Assembly (NCBI GenBank): GCA_019828565.1
Contig: JAHDYR010000025.1
Span: 186,001 to 250,000 of the forward strand
Direction of reading: 5' to 3'
Origin: Carpediemonas membranifera
Lineage: Eukaryota; Fornicata
Length of the DNA stretch: 64,000 bases
In this document: piece by piece, positions 18,414 through 27,843 of the stretch
Numbering within the stretch: position 1 is the stretch's first letter
Layout of the letters: each line of letters starts with the position of its first letter
Translations under genes and position numbers: made by a program
The notes under the pieces: model-generated
What the model was told of the DNA's origin: nothing
The model's input: the letters and a program-made list of their open reading frames with translations, nothing else
The model's database searches: none

Positions 18414-18568
18414 TGGTAAATATTTAGCGGAATTTAAGGGAGGAGGGTCAGGTATCATGTGTCATACGGCAGGGAGGGTTGGATAGCCATGGTTTGTGCT
18501 GGTGGGGTTGGCATCTCCGTGACAGGCAGCTTTGGGATCACCTGACTGAAGGCAAACAAAGTCGAAGA

Positions 18569-21500
18569 ATGGGCCTTCGTTCAATCGTCAGGCGTATCAA
18601 GAAGAAAGAGAATGAGCTAAGAATCCTAGTTATTGGCCTTGATGGCGCAGGCAAGTCTACGATCATCCGTGCGCTGAAGGGCGGCAATTTAGACGACATT
18701 CCGCCCACTTTCGGCTTCACAATCGATACATTGCAGTACAAACACACCGATGAAGCTGGTTCTTCGCACCAGTTCACCCTCAACTTTTACGACATCGGAG
18801 GGCAGACGACGCTGCGTCCTTTTTGGAGGAACTACTTCGAGAAGACAGACGGTGTCATCTGGGTGGTGGACTCCACTGACGCAGACAGGCTTAACGTGTG
18901 CAGGGACAGCCTTCATGATATCCTCAACGCTGAGAAGCTGAGCGCAGCGTCCCTTCTTGTCATGGCCAACAAACGAGACCTCGACGGAGCCCTGTCGGTC
19001 GACAGCATCTCGAATGGACTCCGGCTGGGTAATATAGAGGGCCGTCGCTGGCATATCCAGCCCTGTTCCGCCGTCAGCGGCGAGGGCCTGACCGACGGGC
19101 TCGACTGGCTCATGAGCGACGTCGCGCTGGCCCCGGTGGGAGCAGCAGACCTCGAGCGGGAGGACGATGAGATGGAGGCCGCGGACGTGGACGCTAAGGC
19201 CGCTGAGGACGCAGCCCGTGAGCTCCAGGCCCGCATCCTCGGCCTGGCCGAGGGCGGGGACGCGTACTGCGCCGCCGTGGATGAGCTGCTCGAGTGGATG
19301 GACGCCAAGTGCAAGGACATCTTCGAGCAGGCGGAGGCGTACATCGACCCCCGCCTCCCCGACCTCGTCGGCCCCCTCGCTGCCATCGCACACGCCGCCT
19401 TGCTCCAGGGCGACGACTGGCCCGCAAGAGCCGAGCACGTGCTGCGCCTGCTGTTCCGGTTCGTCGGCCTGCGGTCTCCCGCAGACGTGCTGCGGCCCTT
19501 CCCCCATGAGGTCGGACTGCTGCACGCCCTGCTCGATGCATGCCTCAATGAGGGGAGAAACGGCGCTTTCGAGACCCCCGACGCCCTCGCCGTGGCGTTA
19601 TACTGGCTGGGCTACGTGCTCGAGCAGCCGTTCGGCCTAGGCGCGATGAACGTCTCGCCTGCGGCCGTCACGGGACTGGCTCTGCGCCGTCTCATCGCCA
19701 CGTCGACCAGGGTACAGCGGGCAGCGGCCTCGGTCGCCTCGTCGGTCATGCGGCGCCGTACGGACGTCGACCCGGGCGTGGAGGTGGCCTTCCAGTCGTT
19801 CTGGTCGGACGCCGTCACTGCGCTCTCGACCACATTCAAGGACGCCACAGACGCGGAGGTAGAGGCTGTGCTGGGCTCCTTCGGCGTCACTACCACTGCC
19901 CAGCTGACCCTCCGCGGGGAGGCCTTATTCTGCGGGCTCCTCACGGCCCTCTGCGACATCCTCAAGCGAACCGACCGCGACCTTCTCCTGACGAGGGTCG
20001 GCACCGGTCTTGACGTCGGCCTCATGGAGACTGCCGTCCTCGAGCACCATGCCGTGTCGTCAGGCCGCATGACCGCCCTGTTCATGCGGTTTGTGTCGCG
20101 TGTAGGGACCATATTCGCCGAGGACCGCGTGCCCCGCTGGCAGTATAGGGTCACCGCGGACGCCACAGGCCCTGATGATGACTCCATCCCCTTCGACGTC
20201 CCCCCGCAGTTCGACTTCTGTTTCGACGCGCTGCTCGAAGGCCTCAAGAACCCCAGCTCCATTGCCCGTTGGGCCGCGGCCAAGGGCCTCTCGGTGCTGA
20301 CCCGCCGCCTGTGCCGGGACTTCGCCTGTGATGTCGTCACCGCCGTCCTTGCCCTGGTACGTGACTCCGACCCGACGCCCTACAGCACGCACGGGGCGTG
20401 TCTGTGCCTGGGGGAGCTGGCGCGGCACGGGCTGCTTGTCGGGCAGGACATCACTGAGGTGGTCACCAAGGTCGTCGGTGTGCTGCGCCACACCGACCGC
20501 GCTGTCCGAGACGCCGCGTGCTACGTCTGCTGGGCCCTGCCCCGCTGCTACGTGCCGTCCGAGTTCGCTGAGACGGTCCAGCTGATGTCCTCGGCCCTCC
20601 TCTGCGTATCATGCTTCGACCAGGAGGCCTCGTGCCGCCGGGCCGCGTGCTCCGCCTTCCATGAGCTCGTCGGCCGTCTGGGTCACCGCGACGACGTTGC
20701 CACTGTCGCCCACGGTCTGAGCCTACTCACGGTAGTCCAGTACTTCTCCGTCGGCCTCATGCACGTCTCCTTCACCGAGGTCGCCCCCCGTGTCGCCGAG
20801 TTTTCCGAGGCCTACCGCTCGGCCCTCCTCCGCTGGCTGATCGCCCAGTGCGCCCTCACGTCGGATTCTAAGACAGGCCGGACCCGGACCCTGGCTGCTG
20901 AGGCCATCCCGCTGCTCTCAGGCGGCGGGGGCGTCGCCATCCTCGAGTCAGCCGGGCTCGAGCAGATGGTCAACGCCGCGCTGGTCCCCCGGACGGAGTT
21001 GGAGAGCTGGCCGTACCTCCGGGCCGGCGCCCTGTCTGCGCTGGCGTCGTTTGTCGGCGTGTGCGGGCCGTCCTTCTCCTACGGGGGGGCAGCTCTCACC
21101 GCCCTGCCCGCCACCCTCCTCGACGGCGGTTTGGTCGACCTCAAGGCGGACCCCGAGGAGCTGCTCAGCTCACTGGCTGTCTATTGCACCGCGTTGGCCA
21201 AGACAGGCTACGCAGACGAGACAACGAGCACGGTGGCACGGGCCCTGTTGAGGTCGACGTCGCTCGAGCTCCAGGACACTGCCGTGGTTCTCCTCGACAG
21301 CTGGAAGTCCCCCGCCGCTGAGGACATGCCCGCCTGGCTCCAAACCGCCATTGAATCGCTCAACGGTGTCGCTGAGGGTCGGGCCGACGTGATCACCCAG
21401 CGCCACACCATCCGGGGCATGGGCCTCGCCCTGCCCCGTCTGGTCCGCATCCTCGGCCGCGACCCGCTTGACAAGGCCGTCATAGATGCCGTGACCGGCG

Positions 21501-22969
21501 CGGGCAACCATCTAACACTCAAAGCTGGGGTTGTAGCGCCCATCGAGGTGACCGACGCCTGCCTGCACGCGGCTACATCACTGCTCATCGCTAGTGGCGC
21601 CATCCCCGACATCGACGTCACTCCCAGGCCCAAGCCCGCTGCTTCCGCCCCTGACCGGCTTCTCGCCACGGTCCTGGCGGGGACAGCGAACTACACGCTC
21701 GAACGGGTCAGGGGTGACGTCGGTGCGATGGTGCGGGCGGCTGCATGCCAGGCTCTGGCCGACCTGGCCGAGGCGCTGCCCCTGACGGCCGACGCCAAGG
21801 CCCTGTTCATCGACAGGGGCGGCTGTGCCCTGCTCAGGCTCGCCACAGAGCGTCTGGTGCCCGTCCGCGACGCCGCCATTGCCGCGCTCAAACGTCTGTG
21901 CGCCATGCCATCCATCGGCCCCTGTATGGCGTTCGTCCAGCCCTGCATGGCTTCTTTCGACGACAACGTCGCCGCCCTCGTCGACAAGGGCCTCCCTACG
22001 GTGACTGCGAGCAACTGCTGGGACTGGAAGCCGTTCAAGGACCCCGCCAACGCCAAGCTGTACGCCGTCGCAGGCCTCCTTTGCTGGAAGACCCTCCCGG
22101 ACGCTGTTGGCTCGGCTCTGATTCGCGGCCTTTCATCCACTCTCGCATCTGGAGATCCTGACCATATCTTAGATCGCCTGTATCTGTTTTCCACGATCGA
22201 GTGGGATGAGTATCCCGGGCTCGAGACGCCGGAAACCCGCCCGCCCCACATGATCTTGCCGGACGACGACGAAGACCGCATCAACGACTTCGACCTGACC
22301 ATCCGACTCCTGGGTAACCTGCGCGATTACTTCAAACCTACTGCCGGCAAGAACGCCAGAGTCGAGGATGCAGTTTTAGGCACAGTACGACTGCTGGCGA
22401 CACACGAGCTCGACGTGGTCCTGTCGATTGCAGAGGAGGATGAGGTGGCCGAGGTCGAGGCGATCATGGGCGAGATCGCCGTGCTCGCGGCCACCATCGT
22501 CAGCCGTCTGTGCGCCCGCGACAACCCCTCGTCGAACATGGTCACCCGCATCCGCAAGGCCGGCGAGTTGCTCAGAGACGCCTTCCGCACGGTTCCGGCC
22601 GACTCGAAGGCGACTGTGCTGACAGCAATCATTTCCGACGCCCTCGTGCAGCCTGCTATCCCCGTCATCCGGCGGCATGCGGCCCAGTGGCTCCGGTCCA
22701 TGGTCCCGCCGGCCGAAGTCACGCAGTTTAAGCTGGGTGACGCGGCCATCTGGCAGGAGGACGGCATGCAGGCCATTGAGGCCGGAGTCGGGCCCACCGT
22801 GATGGAGCAGCGGCATGAGCTTGCTACCGGTCTGGCTCAAGCGCTCGGGCTGGCGAGGATGCCCGAGCTCCGCGAGAATGTCGCCGCCCCTCGGGTGCTG
22901 AGCGCTCAGGACGAAATTAATGCCGAGTTCGCCGCCTTCCAGCGCCAGCACGACACGATGCGGGCGTGA
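18569..22969 (+). CDS. ARL2-TBCD: ARL2-TBCD fusion protein
   Basis: 1,466 residues in one uninterrupted frame. Residues 1-185 are an ARL2 GTPase. MGLRSIVRRIKKKENELRIL matches ARL2's start, so the ATG at 18569 is chosen. The P-loop GLDGAGKST spans 23-31, followed by PTFGF, DIGGQTTLRPFWRNYFE (switch II with Gln kept), NKRD and CSAVSGE. An acidic linker leads to tubulin cofactor D from about residue 210 to the end. It has VLRPFPHEV, SSIARWAAAKGLSVLTRRL, HGACLCLGELARHGLL and VRDAACYVCWALPRCYV, then FDQEASCRRAACSAF and VQYFSVG, all in the order of TBCD HEAT repeats. ARL2 and TBCD are separate but tightly bound proteins elsewhere; with TBCE they assemble alpha/beta-tubulin dimers. No stop, splice signal or frame change lies between the halves. 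Confidence 0.92.
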   Translation: MGLRSIVRRIKKKENELRILVIGLDGAGKSTIIRALKGGNLDDIPPTFGFTIDTLQYKHTDEAGSSHQFTLNFYDIGGQTTLRPFWRNYFEKTDGVIWVVDSTDADRLNVCRDSLHDILNAEKLSAASLLVMANKRDLDGALSVDSISNGLRLGNIEGRRWHIQPCSAVSGEGLTDGLDWLMSDVALAPVGAADLEREDDEMEAADVDAKAAEDAARELQARILGLAEGGDAYCAAVDELLEWMDAKCKDIFEQAEAYIDPRLPDLVGPLAAIAHAALLQGDDWPARAEHVLRLLFRFVGLRSPADVLRPFPHEVGLLHALLDACLNEGRNGAFETPDALAVALYWLGYVLEQPFGLGAMNVSPAAVTGLALRRLIATSTRVQRAAASVASSVMRRRTDVDPGVEVAFQSFWSDAVTALSTTFKDATDAEVEAVLGSFGVTTTAQLTLRGEALFCGLLTALCDILKRTDRDLLLTRVGTGLDVGLMETAVLEHHAVSSGRMTALFMRFVSRVGTIFAEDRVPRWQYRVTADATGPDDDSIPFDVPPQFDFCFDALLEGLKNPSSIARWAAAKGLSVLTRRLCRDFACDVVTAVLALVRDSDPTPYSTHGACLCLGELARHGLLVGQDITEVVTKVVGVLRHTDRAVRDAACYVCWALPRCYVPSEFAETVQLMSSALLCVSCFDQEASCRRAACSAFHELVGRLGHRDDVATVAHGLSLLTVVQYFSVGLMHVSFTEVAPRVAEFSEAYRSALLRWLIAQCALTSDSKTGRTRTLAAEAIPLLSGGGGVAILESAGLEQMVNAALVPRTELESWPYLRAGALSALASFVGVCGPSFSYGGAALTALPATLLDGGLVDLKADPEELLSSLAVYCTALAKTGYADETTSTVARALLRSTSLELQDTAVVLLDSWKSPAAEDMPAWLQTAIESLNGVAEGRADVITQRHTIRGMGLALPRLVRILGRDPLDKAVIDAVTGAGNHLTLKAGVVAPIEVTDACLHAATSLLIASGAIPDIDVTPRPKPAASAPDRLLATVLAGTANYTLERVRGDVGAMVRAAACQALADLAEALPLTADAKALFIDRGGCALLRLATERLVPVRDAAIAALKRLCAMPSIGPCMAFVQPCMASFDDNVAALVDKGLPTVTASNCWDWKPFKDPANAKLYAVAGLLCWKTLPDAVGSALIRGLSSTLASGDPDHILDRLYLFSTIEWDEYPGLETPETRPPHMILPDDDEDRINDFDLTIRLLGNLRDYFKPTAGKNARVEDAVLGTVRLLATHELDVVLSIAEEDEVAEVEAIMGEIAVLAATIVSRLCARDNPSSNMVTRIRKAGELLRDAFRTVPADSKATVLTAIISDALVQPAIPVIRRHAAQWLRSMVPPAEVTQFKLGDAAIWQEDGMQAIEAGVGPTVMEQRHELATGLAQALGLARMPELRENVAAPRVLSAQDEINAEFAAFQRQHDTMRA

Positions 22970-23000
22970 GTCGAGTAAACAGCAGCGTCGACGGAGGCCG

Positions 23001-23012
23001 GTTAACCTGCAC
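23001..23012 (+). promoter_or_regulatory. 5' element, GTTAACCTGCAC
   Basis: Lies 10 bases before the SDA1 ATG at 23023, and only about 30 bases after the ARL2-TBCD stop. The short gap implies the SDA1 promoter overlaps the end of the preceding gene. Confidence 0.45.
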
Positions 23013-23022
23013 TTTTAGCGAA

Positions 23023-25083
23023 ATGGAGGACGCCGAACCGACGATTCTAGACCTGCACGACCTTCAGAGGTTCGCCAAGCAGGATCCTGACGGGTATAAG
23101 GAGGAGTTCCTTGCGCAGAAGTCCCATTTTGAGGCGCGTGTGGAGCTGTTCAAGGCAAATGATCAGCACACCTCGTCAGACCTCATCAACCTCGTCCGCT
23201 TCATCGCTCAGATGGCTACGGTGTACAAGGAGTATACTCGCGAGATCTATGACGCGTTGTTGTCCCTCTCGACTGAACGCAGCCAGACGATGCACCCCGA
23301 CGTGCGTCTAGCCATCGTCCAGTCCCTCGGCCTCATCCACAACCGCGAGTGCATGACCCAGGACGATTTTCTGACGCTGATGCCCCACTTCTTCGACCTC
23401 TACGCCATCGAGGACAAGGGCCTCCGCCAGGCGACCTACAACTTCATTCTTCGCCGCATCCAGCGCAAGTACAGCAACTCCACGGCGGTTCTGACTCATG
23501 TAATCCATAGCGTTAACCGGGACGAGCTCAGCATCGCCCGCACGTCGATCCGCCTCCTCATTGACCTCTACAAGAAGAAGGTGTACGAGGGCAACCGCCT
23601 CGCCAACCTGGTCAACGCCATCGCCGAGGCCTGCTTCCATCGCGAGGAGGTGATGGTGAGGGAGGCGCTGGCCTTCTTCAGCGACCAGGACAAGCTCGCC
23701 GAAGAGAAGGACACGCTCGACATCGAGCGGGGCATCACTGGCCTCGCCCACCAGATCCAGCGCGAGCTGCTGACCATCCAGAAGGCTACGAAGAACAAGA
23801 AGAAGCGCGAGAGGAAGATTGAGGCGATGCAGGCCCAGCTCGAGCGGAAGAAGCGGACGGCCAACCCCCAGGAGACGGACGAGACCATCCGCCACACAAA
23901 CAACGCCATCGCCCTCCTACGGGACAGCGAGTCCTTCGCCGAGCGTCTCGTCACGGTCACCCTGGCCAGGAGCAAGTTGAAGCTGAAGACGCGGCTGGCA
24001 ACACTGCGTCTGCTGTCGCTGGTGATAGCCCAGGACGGCCTGTTCATCGAGGAGTTCTTCGTGTACATCGAGAGGTACGTCAAGGCCCGTCAGAGCGAGG
24101 TGACGATGGTCATGGCCGTCCTGTCGCAGGCCGTGAACCCCGAGGCCCCCGCCGCCCTGCAGCCGATCGTGCGGAAGATCGCCAACGAGTTCATCCAGGA
24201 GGGCATGCGGACGGAGTTCCCGACCATCGGGCTGAACACCATCCGGGAGATTGCCAGCAGGCAGCCGCTGGTGTTCGATGAGGACAACAAGGAGCTGCTG
24301 CAGGAGCTCGTGGAGTACCGCAGACACAAGGACAAGGGTGTGTCGTCCGCGGCGGGCGGGCTGCTCTCGTTCTATCGCATGGTTAACCCCGCGATCCTGC
24401 CCGGCAACATGCGCGGCAGACAGGCCGCATTCGAGGAGCGCCATGGCATGATCGAGGGCGTGCAGTTCGGTCGCATGGCTAAGCCCGCAACCAACCTCGA
24501 GGGCGCAGACATGCTTGACCCCGAGAAGCCCGAGGAGGCCGGCGAGGGGGCCGGCTGGGGCGTGTACTCTGACTCCGACTCCGACTCCGACGTCTGGGTC
24601 GAGGAGGCGCCCGACGAGGAGGACGTCAAGGCCTACGAGGCCGAGCAGGAGGCCGCACGGCAGAGGGGCGAGGCCGAGGAGACCGGGCCCCGAGCTGATA
24701 CGGTCAGAATCTTGACCGACGACGACTTCCGGCGTCTGGACGAGATCAAGGCGCAGCGGACGGTGATGGAGCTCGGCAAGTCCGTCGGCGTGGAGGTCGA
24801 TCCCGAGCGGCTGCTGGCGAACGCCAAGCACGTCCGTATGAGCAAGGAAGAGATGGTGGCCCACAGCAAGGACAACCTGCCTACTGAGCACGGGAGCTCT
24901 CGGGGCAAGAACAAGGGCGGTGGGTCGTCTAACCAGGCCAAGATCAAGAACAAGAACCAGGTGATGATCGCACACAGCGAGCGGGTTAAGAACAAGCAGT
25001 TCAGGTCGGCCCGGGTGAAGCGGCTTGTGGCAGACAAGCACGCCGACTGGCAGCGGCGGAAGTACAAGCCCAAGACAAGATAG
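23023..25083 (+). CDS. SDA1: SDA1, 60S ribosome biogenesis factor
   Basis: 686 residues from ATG 23023. The N-terminus LHDLQRFAKQDPDGYKEEFL matches the LQNLIKRDPESYKEEF block of Sda1. The NUC130/3NT-type helical region follows, with LRQATYNFILRRIQ. The Sda1 domain contains RYVKARQSEVTMVMAVLSQA and TEFPTIGLNTIREIASRQP, then YRRHKDKGVSSAAGGLLSFYR. An acidic Ser-Asp repeat precedes a Lys-rich C-terminus for nucleolar retention. In yeast Sda1 acts in pre-60S maturation and export. Length and order are normal. The gene is convergent with the acyltransferase on the other strand, with 56 bases between the stops. Confidence 0.93.
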   Translation: MEDAEPTILDLHDLQRFAKQDPDGYKEEFLAQKSHFEARVELFKANDQHTSSDLINLVRFIAQMATVYKEYTREIYDALLSLSTERSQTMHPDVRLAIVQSLGLIHNRECMTQDDFLTLMPHFFDLYAIEDKGLRQATYNFILRRIQRKYSNSTAVLTHVIHSVNRDELSIARTSIRLLIDLYKKKVYEGNRLANLVNAIAEACFHREEVMVREALAFFSDQDKLAEEKDTLDIERGITGLAHQIQRELLTIQKATKNKKKRERKIEAMQAQLERKKRTANPQETDETIRHTNNAIALLRDSESFAERLVTVTLARSKLKLKTRLATLRLLSLVIAQDGLFIEEFFVYIERYVKARQSEVTMVMAVLSQAVNPEAPAALQPIVRKIANEFIQEGMRTEFPTIGLNTIREIASRQPLVFDEDNKELLQELVEYRRHKDKGVSSAAGGLLSFYRMVNPAILPGNMRGRQAAFEERHGMIEGVQFGRMAKPATNLEGADMLDPEKPEEAGEGAGWGVYSDSDSDSDVWVEEAPDEEDVKAYEAEQEAARQRGEAEETGPRADTVRILTDDDFRRLDEIKAQRTVMELGKSVGVEVDPERLLANAKHVRMSKEEMVAHSKDNLPTEHGSSRGKNKGGGSSNQAKIKNKNQVMIAHSERVKNKQFRSARVKRLVADKHADWQRRKYKPKTR

Positions 25084-25087
25084 TCAG

Positions 25088-25095
25088 TTTATAAA
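25088..25095. terminator. Shared palindromic 3' signal TTTATAAA
   Basis: Lies 4 bases after the SDA1 stop and about 45 bases after the acyltransferase stop on the opposite strand. The sequence is its own reverse complement, so one copy can serve both convergent genes. The poly(A)-signal role is inferred from the same element after many other stops. Confidence 0.45.
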
Positions 25096-25139
25096 TGCGG
25101 ATCAGAGCAGACCCTGAGCGAGCATGCCGGGAAACAGCT

Positions 25140-26120
25140 TTACATTTCAGCAGCCTTCTGGACGGCCTCACTGAGCGGTATCTTGCCCTTGAGGTACTCC
25201 CTGTAAACGTACTTGCGGCGGGCGGGGTAGTCCAGCATCGGGGCGGCGAGGTCGTCGGCCATCGCCGCGCGAACCCTCTCTGCGAAAGCTTCGGCGGTCT
25301 CACCTTCCTCCATGGACATGACGGGCAGATACGTGACCTCCGCCTTGTTGACGAACTGGGTTAGGATGCGGAAGAAGTTCTCCTTCCAGTCGGCCGACGC
25401 GAGGGTGACGTTGTAGCAACGGTGACCGTACTTGATCGTCATCGGCTGCACAGGCACACCGCACTTGCCTGCCACAGCGAACACCGTTGCCTTGAATGGG
25501 AGCACGCAGCTTCCGTTCGTCGTTGTGCCCTCGGGCCACACCGTCAGCCCGGCCCCTCTGGTGTCCCGCACGACGTCGTTGATCGTCTGGACGGCGTTCC
25601 TCCTGCTCTCGGCAGAGGTGCGGTCAACGTATACGGTGCCGACGAGCTTGGCGTTCTGCCCAATCACGGGTATCTTCTCGACAGCATCCTTGGCAATGAA
25701 GCCAAAGCATCCGCTGGCGGCGGTAATAGGAATATCGACCCAGCTCTGGTGGTTCACAACCACGGGAACGTGCACGCCGTCGACCATGCGAACGCGCTTT
25801 CCCTTGCGGCGGATCCAGAGGTAGCCGCCAATGAAGAGAGCTACACGCATGACGAAAGCGCCATACAAGTCAATCATCCTCCGCTGCATGGCGGTAAGCT
25901 CGGCACGAGAAGGCGCCTTGGTGCGTGTGATCAGCCTGAAGACGGGGGCAACCGACATGACGATGAGGACGCCGACAATGAAACGCAGGGGAGCAATCGG
26001 CCCCAGCAGGAGCATCTTAAAGTGTTCATAACGACCAATGGCAGGCTGATCGTCGATAAACGGGGAGAATGCGCTGCGCTCCTCCTCGCTGAATGTCCTT
26101 GTCTTCAGCATCGTGCTCAT
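25140..26120 (-). CDS. LPCAT/LPEAT-type lysophospholipid acyltransferase
   Basis: 326 residues from the ATG at 26120-26118. The frame is open further upstream, but that part is Cys/Arg-rich with no conservation pattern. A long hydrophobic stretch at 36-62 and a second near 90-102 anchor it in a membrane. The PlsC motifs are intact: N123-H124-Q-S-W-V-D129 (HX4D), VGTVYVDR (substrate binding), VWPEGTTTNG and VPVQPMTIKY. This order and the TTTNG form are typical of LPCAT1/2 and plant LPEAT enzymes, which reacylate lysophospholipids at the ER. There is no C-terminal EF hand. Its second domain partner is absent, so it is a short form. Confidence 0.85.
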   Translation of the reverse strand: MSTMLKTRTFSEEERSAFSPFIDDQPAIGRYEHFKMLLLGPIAPLRFIVGVLIVMSVAPVFRLITRTKAPSRAELTAMQRRMIDLYGAFVMRVALFIGGYLWIRRKGKRVRMVDGVHVPVVVNHQSWVDIPITAASGCFGFIAKDAVEKIPVIGQNAKLVGTVYVDRTSAESRRNAVQTINDVVRDTRGAGLTVWPEGTTTNGSCVLPFKATVFAVAGKCGVPVQPMTIKYGHRCYNVTLASADWKENFFRILTQFVNKAEVTYLPVMSMEEGETAEAFAERVRAAMADDLAAPMLDYPARRKYVYREYLKGKIPLSEAVQKAAEM

Positions 26121-26903
26121 ATTTCGACTCAATCGCGACCCGCGGTAACAATGAGCTTGTATCACCAAGCAACATGACGATGGCAGACCACCGAGATGAG
26201 GGGAGAGACGGCGTGGGGCGGTCGGGATGCACTGACAACATCCCTTGTCCTGTGACCTTGGAGAAGTGATTGCGTCCACGTGGAGACTCGCAAAACCCGC
26301 ATGTCCACTGCGGCAGTAGTTTATTCTCCATTGCATGCACTGCGATCAGCAGACTGTCGCCGGCTCTGGGATAAGAGGGGCAATGGGATCGGCCCCTGCC
26401 GCAACATCAGATCCGCTCGAATTGGGATGACGCGGGGGTAGTCGTGGTTGGCATCGGCTGGCTGTTGAGTCATAAGGACAACGACAACGATAACAAAAAC
26501 TCCACAGCCAAGGCATCAATCATCCAGATACTTTCCGTCTCAGCTCTGCGATAAACGGGGAGCTCATATCAACGCCCCATTCCGTCTCCCAGTCCTTGTT
26601 GCCGTCACACGCCTCGCCTGAGGGATTCTTAATGGACACTTTGCCTGTGTGAAATGATTACGGGAAAGCAAACGGTAACTGATGTCTGGAAGCATATCAT
26701 CAACGAAACACTGGTCTTCCTTCATGCTCATGACTGGAATAATGCTTTTCTCGCAAGTGAAGATTTTAAACTGCACCGTTGCTCTTTCTGCCCTGCGTGC
26801 TGGGAGCGGCAGCATAGTCATCTCGATCACCCAATTCTCCTCGGCACCTTCACGAGCATTAACGAGCATTTTAAGGCAACCGGTGTCGTGGAGGTTTGTT
26901 TGT
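26121..26903. other. Divergent intergenic region
   Basis: About 780 bases between the minus-strand acyltransferase and the plus-strand coiled-coil gene. Open frames exist on both strands (26564-26980 minus, 139 residues; 26654-26929 plus, 91 residues) and are mirror images of each other. Neither shows a family signature. A strong 5' element at 26764-26778 lies inside both, which argues that this is promoter and leader. Confidence 0.45.
26764..26778 (+). promoter_or_regulatory. 5' element, TTTTAAACTGCACCG
   Basis: Shares the full core TAAACTGCACCG with the sites at 263 and 63363. The first ATG downstream is at 26904, in frame with the coiled-coil gene, which supports it as that gene's promoter despite the longer spacing. 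Confidence 0.45.
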
Positions 26904-27722
26904 ATGCTTATGAGCGAGAGCAAATCTGATGTACACACGGAGAAGCGTGCTGCTCTACCAAAGCAGCGGGTGTACACCAATATTGACAGTCTTCTCCGCG
27001 AAGTGTCAGAAGAACTCGATAAGATTCCTGTTCTGAAGCCTCCTCCGCAGTCTGAGCTCGAAGATCTCGCTGAAATAGTAGATGAAGTGAAGATGGAAGC
27101 GTGTGTGCGGTTGAATGCCGCTGGAACAGTGCTTCAGGGTATTACACACGACATCCTTCCCGCATTCGAGGCAAAGCTCAAGGAACAGATAGCCTCTGTG
27201 GAAGAGAGCATATATAAGCTAACGCTACAGATGGAGCGCCAGATTAAGACAACGCACAGGCTGCTGACGTGGCAGGACGAGGTGGCGGATGTCGTCATTC
27301 GGGAACAGACCAGACTAGCAGACGCCGTCGAGATCCTCGAACACGGGTCCGATAAGAGCGTCGAGGAGGCACTTCCGGCGCTACAGGCTGAAGTTGAGGC
27401 GGCCAAGAAGGCTGTGGCGGACCTCAGCCCCGACCCGGCCCTCGCCATCCCACAGGACATGGCTGATGCGCTCGTGGGCAACGACGAGGACATCACACGG
27501 CTCACATCGGTGATCAAGACACTCAACAGCACGTTCGGGGTCGACTGGATTGATGACAGGAGTCGCATGCGCGGCCAGGGACAAAGCAGGCTGACGCCGC
27601 GAATCGGCCTGACTCCGGCGACACCGCAGCAGGGCACAGCTACTCCCTATGCTAGACAGCTGCCGGTGGGGTCGTTGCGGCTGACTTCGACGAACCTATC
27701 GAGGGTCCACACCCGCAGGTGA
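26904..27722 (+). CDS. Coiled-coil protein of unknown function
   Basis: 272 residues from the first ATG after the 5' element (a second ATG follows two codons later). Most of residues 35-200 are heptad-rich: NIDSLLREVSEELDKI, FEAKLKEQIASVEESIYKLT, TRLADAVEILEHGSDKSVEEA. The C-terminal 50 residues are Thr/Pro/Arg-rich (TPRIGLTPATPQQGTATPYA), resembling a phosphorylated microtubule-binding tail. I cannot assign a family. A cytoskeletal or centrosomal role is only a guess from composition. AATAAAT lies about 12 bases after the stop. Confidence 0.65.
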   Translation: MLMSESKSDVHTEKRAALPKQRVYTNIDSLLREVSEELDKIPVLKPPPQSELEDLAEIVDEVKMEACVRLNAAGTVLQGITHDILPAFEAKLKEQIASVEESIYKLTLQMERQIKTTHRLLTWQDEVADVVIREQTRLADAVEILEHGSDKSVEEALPALQAEVEAAKKAVADLSPDPALAIPQDMADALVGNDEDITRLTSVIKTLNSTFGVDWIDDRSRMRGQGQSRLTPRIGLTPATPQQGTATPYARQLPVGSLRLTSTNLSRVHTRR

Positions 27723-27843
27723 GTCCGCGGAGACGAATAAATCAACGCGCCGGGTCAATCGAGGCTATTTATCTCCGTTGTGCTCTGAGCGAGACCGACT
27801 CTGGCAAAGTGTACGCAGTTTAAGCGAATCGCTCCACTCCTCC

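Noticed and set aside
23917-25041. 374-codon minus-strand ORF
   Set aside because: Shadow of SDA1; Leu/His/Arg-rich and without start context or 5' element.
26654-26929. 91-codon plus-strand ORF and its 139-codon minus-strand mirror
   Set aside because: Both overlap the 5' element at 26764; neither shows a family motif. A HORMA-like reading of the minus frame was considered but no conserved block could be confirmed.
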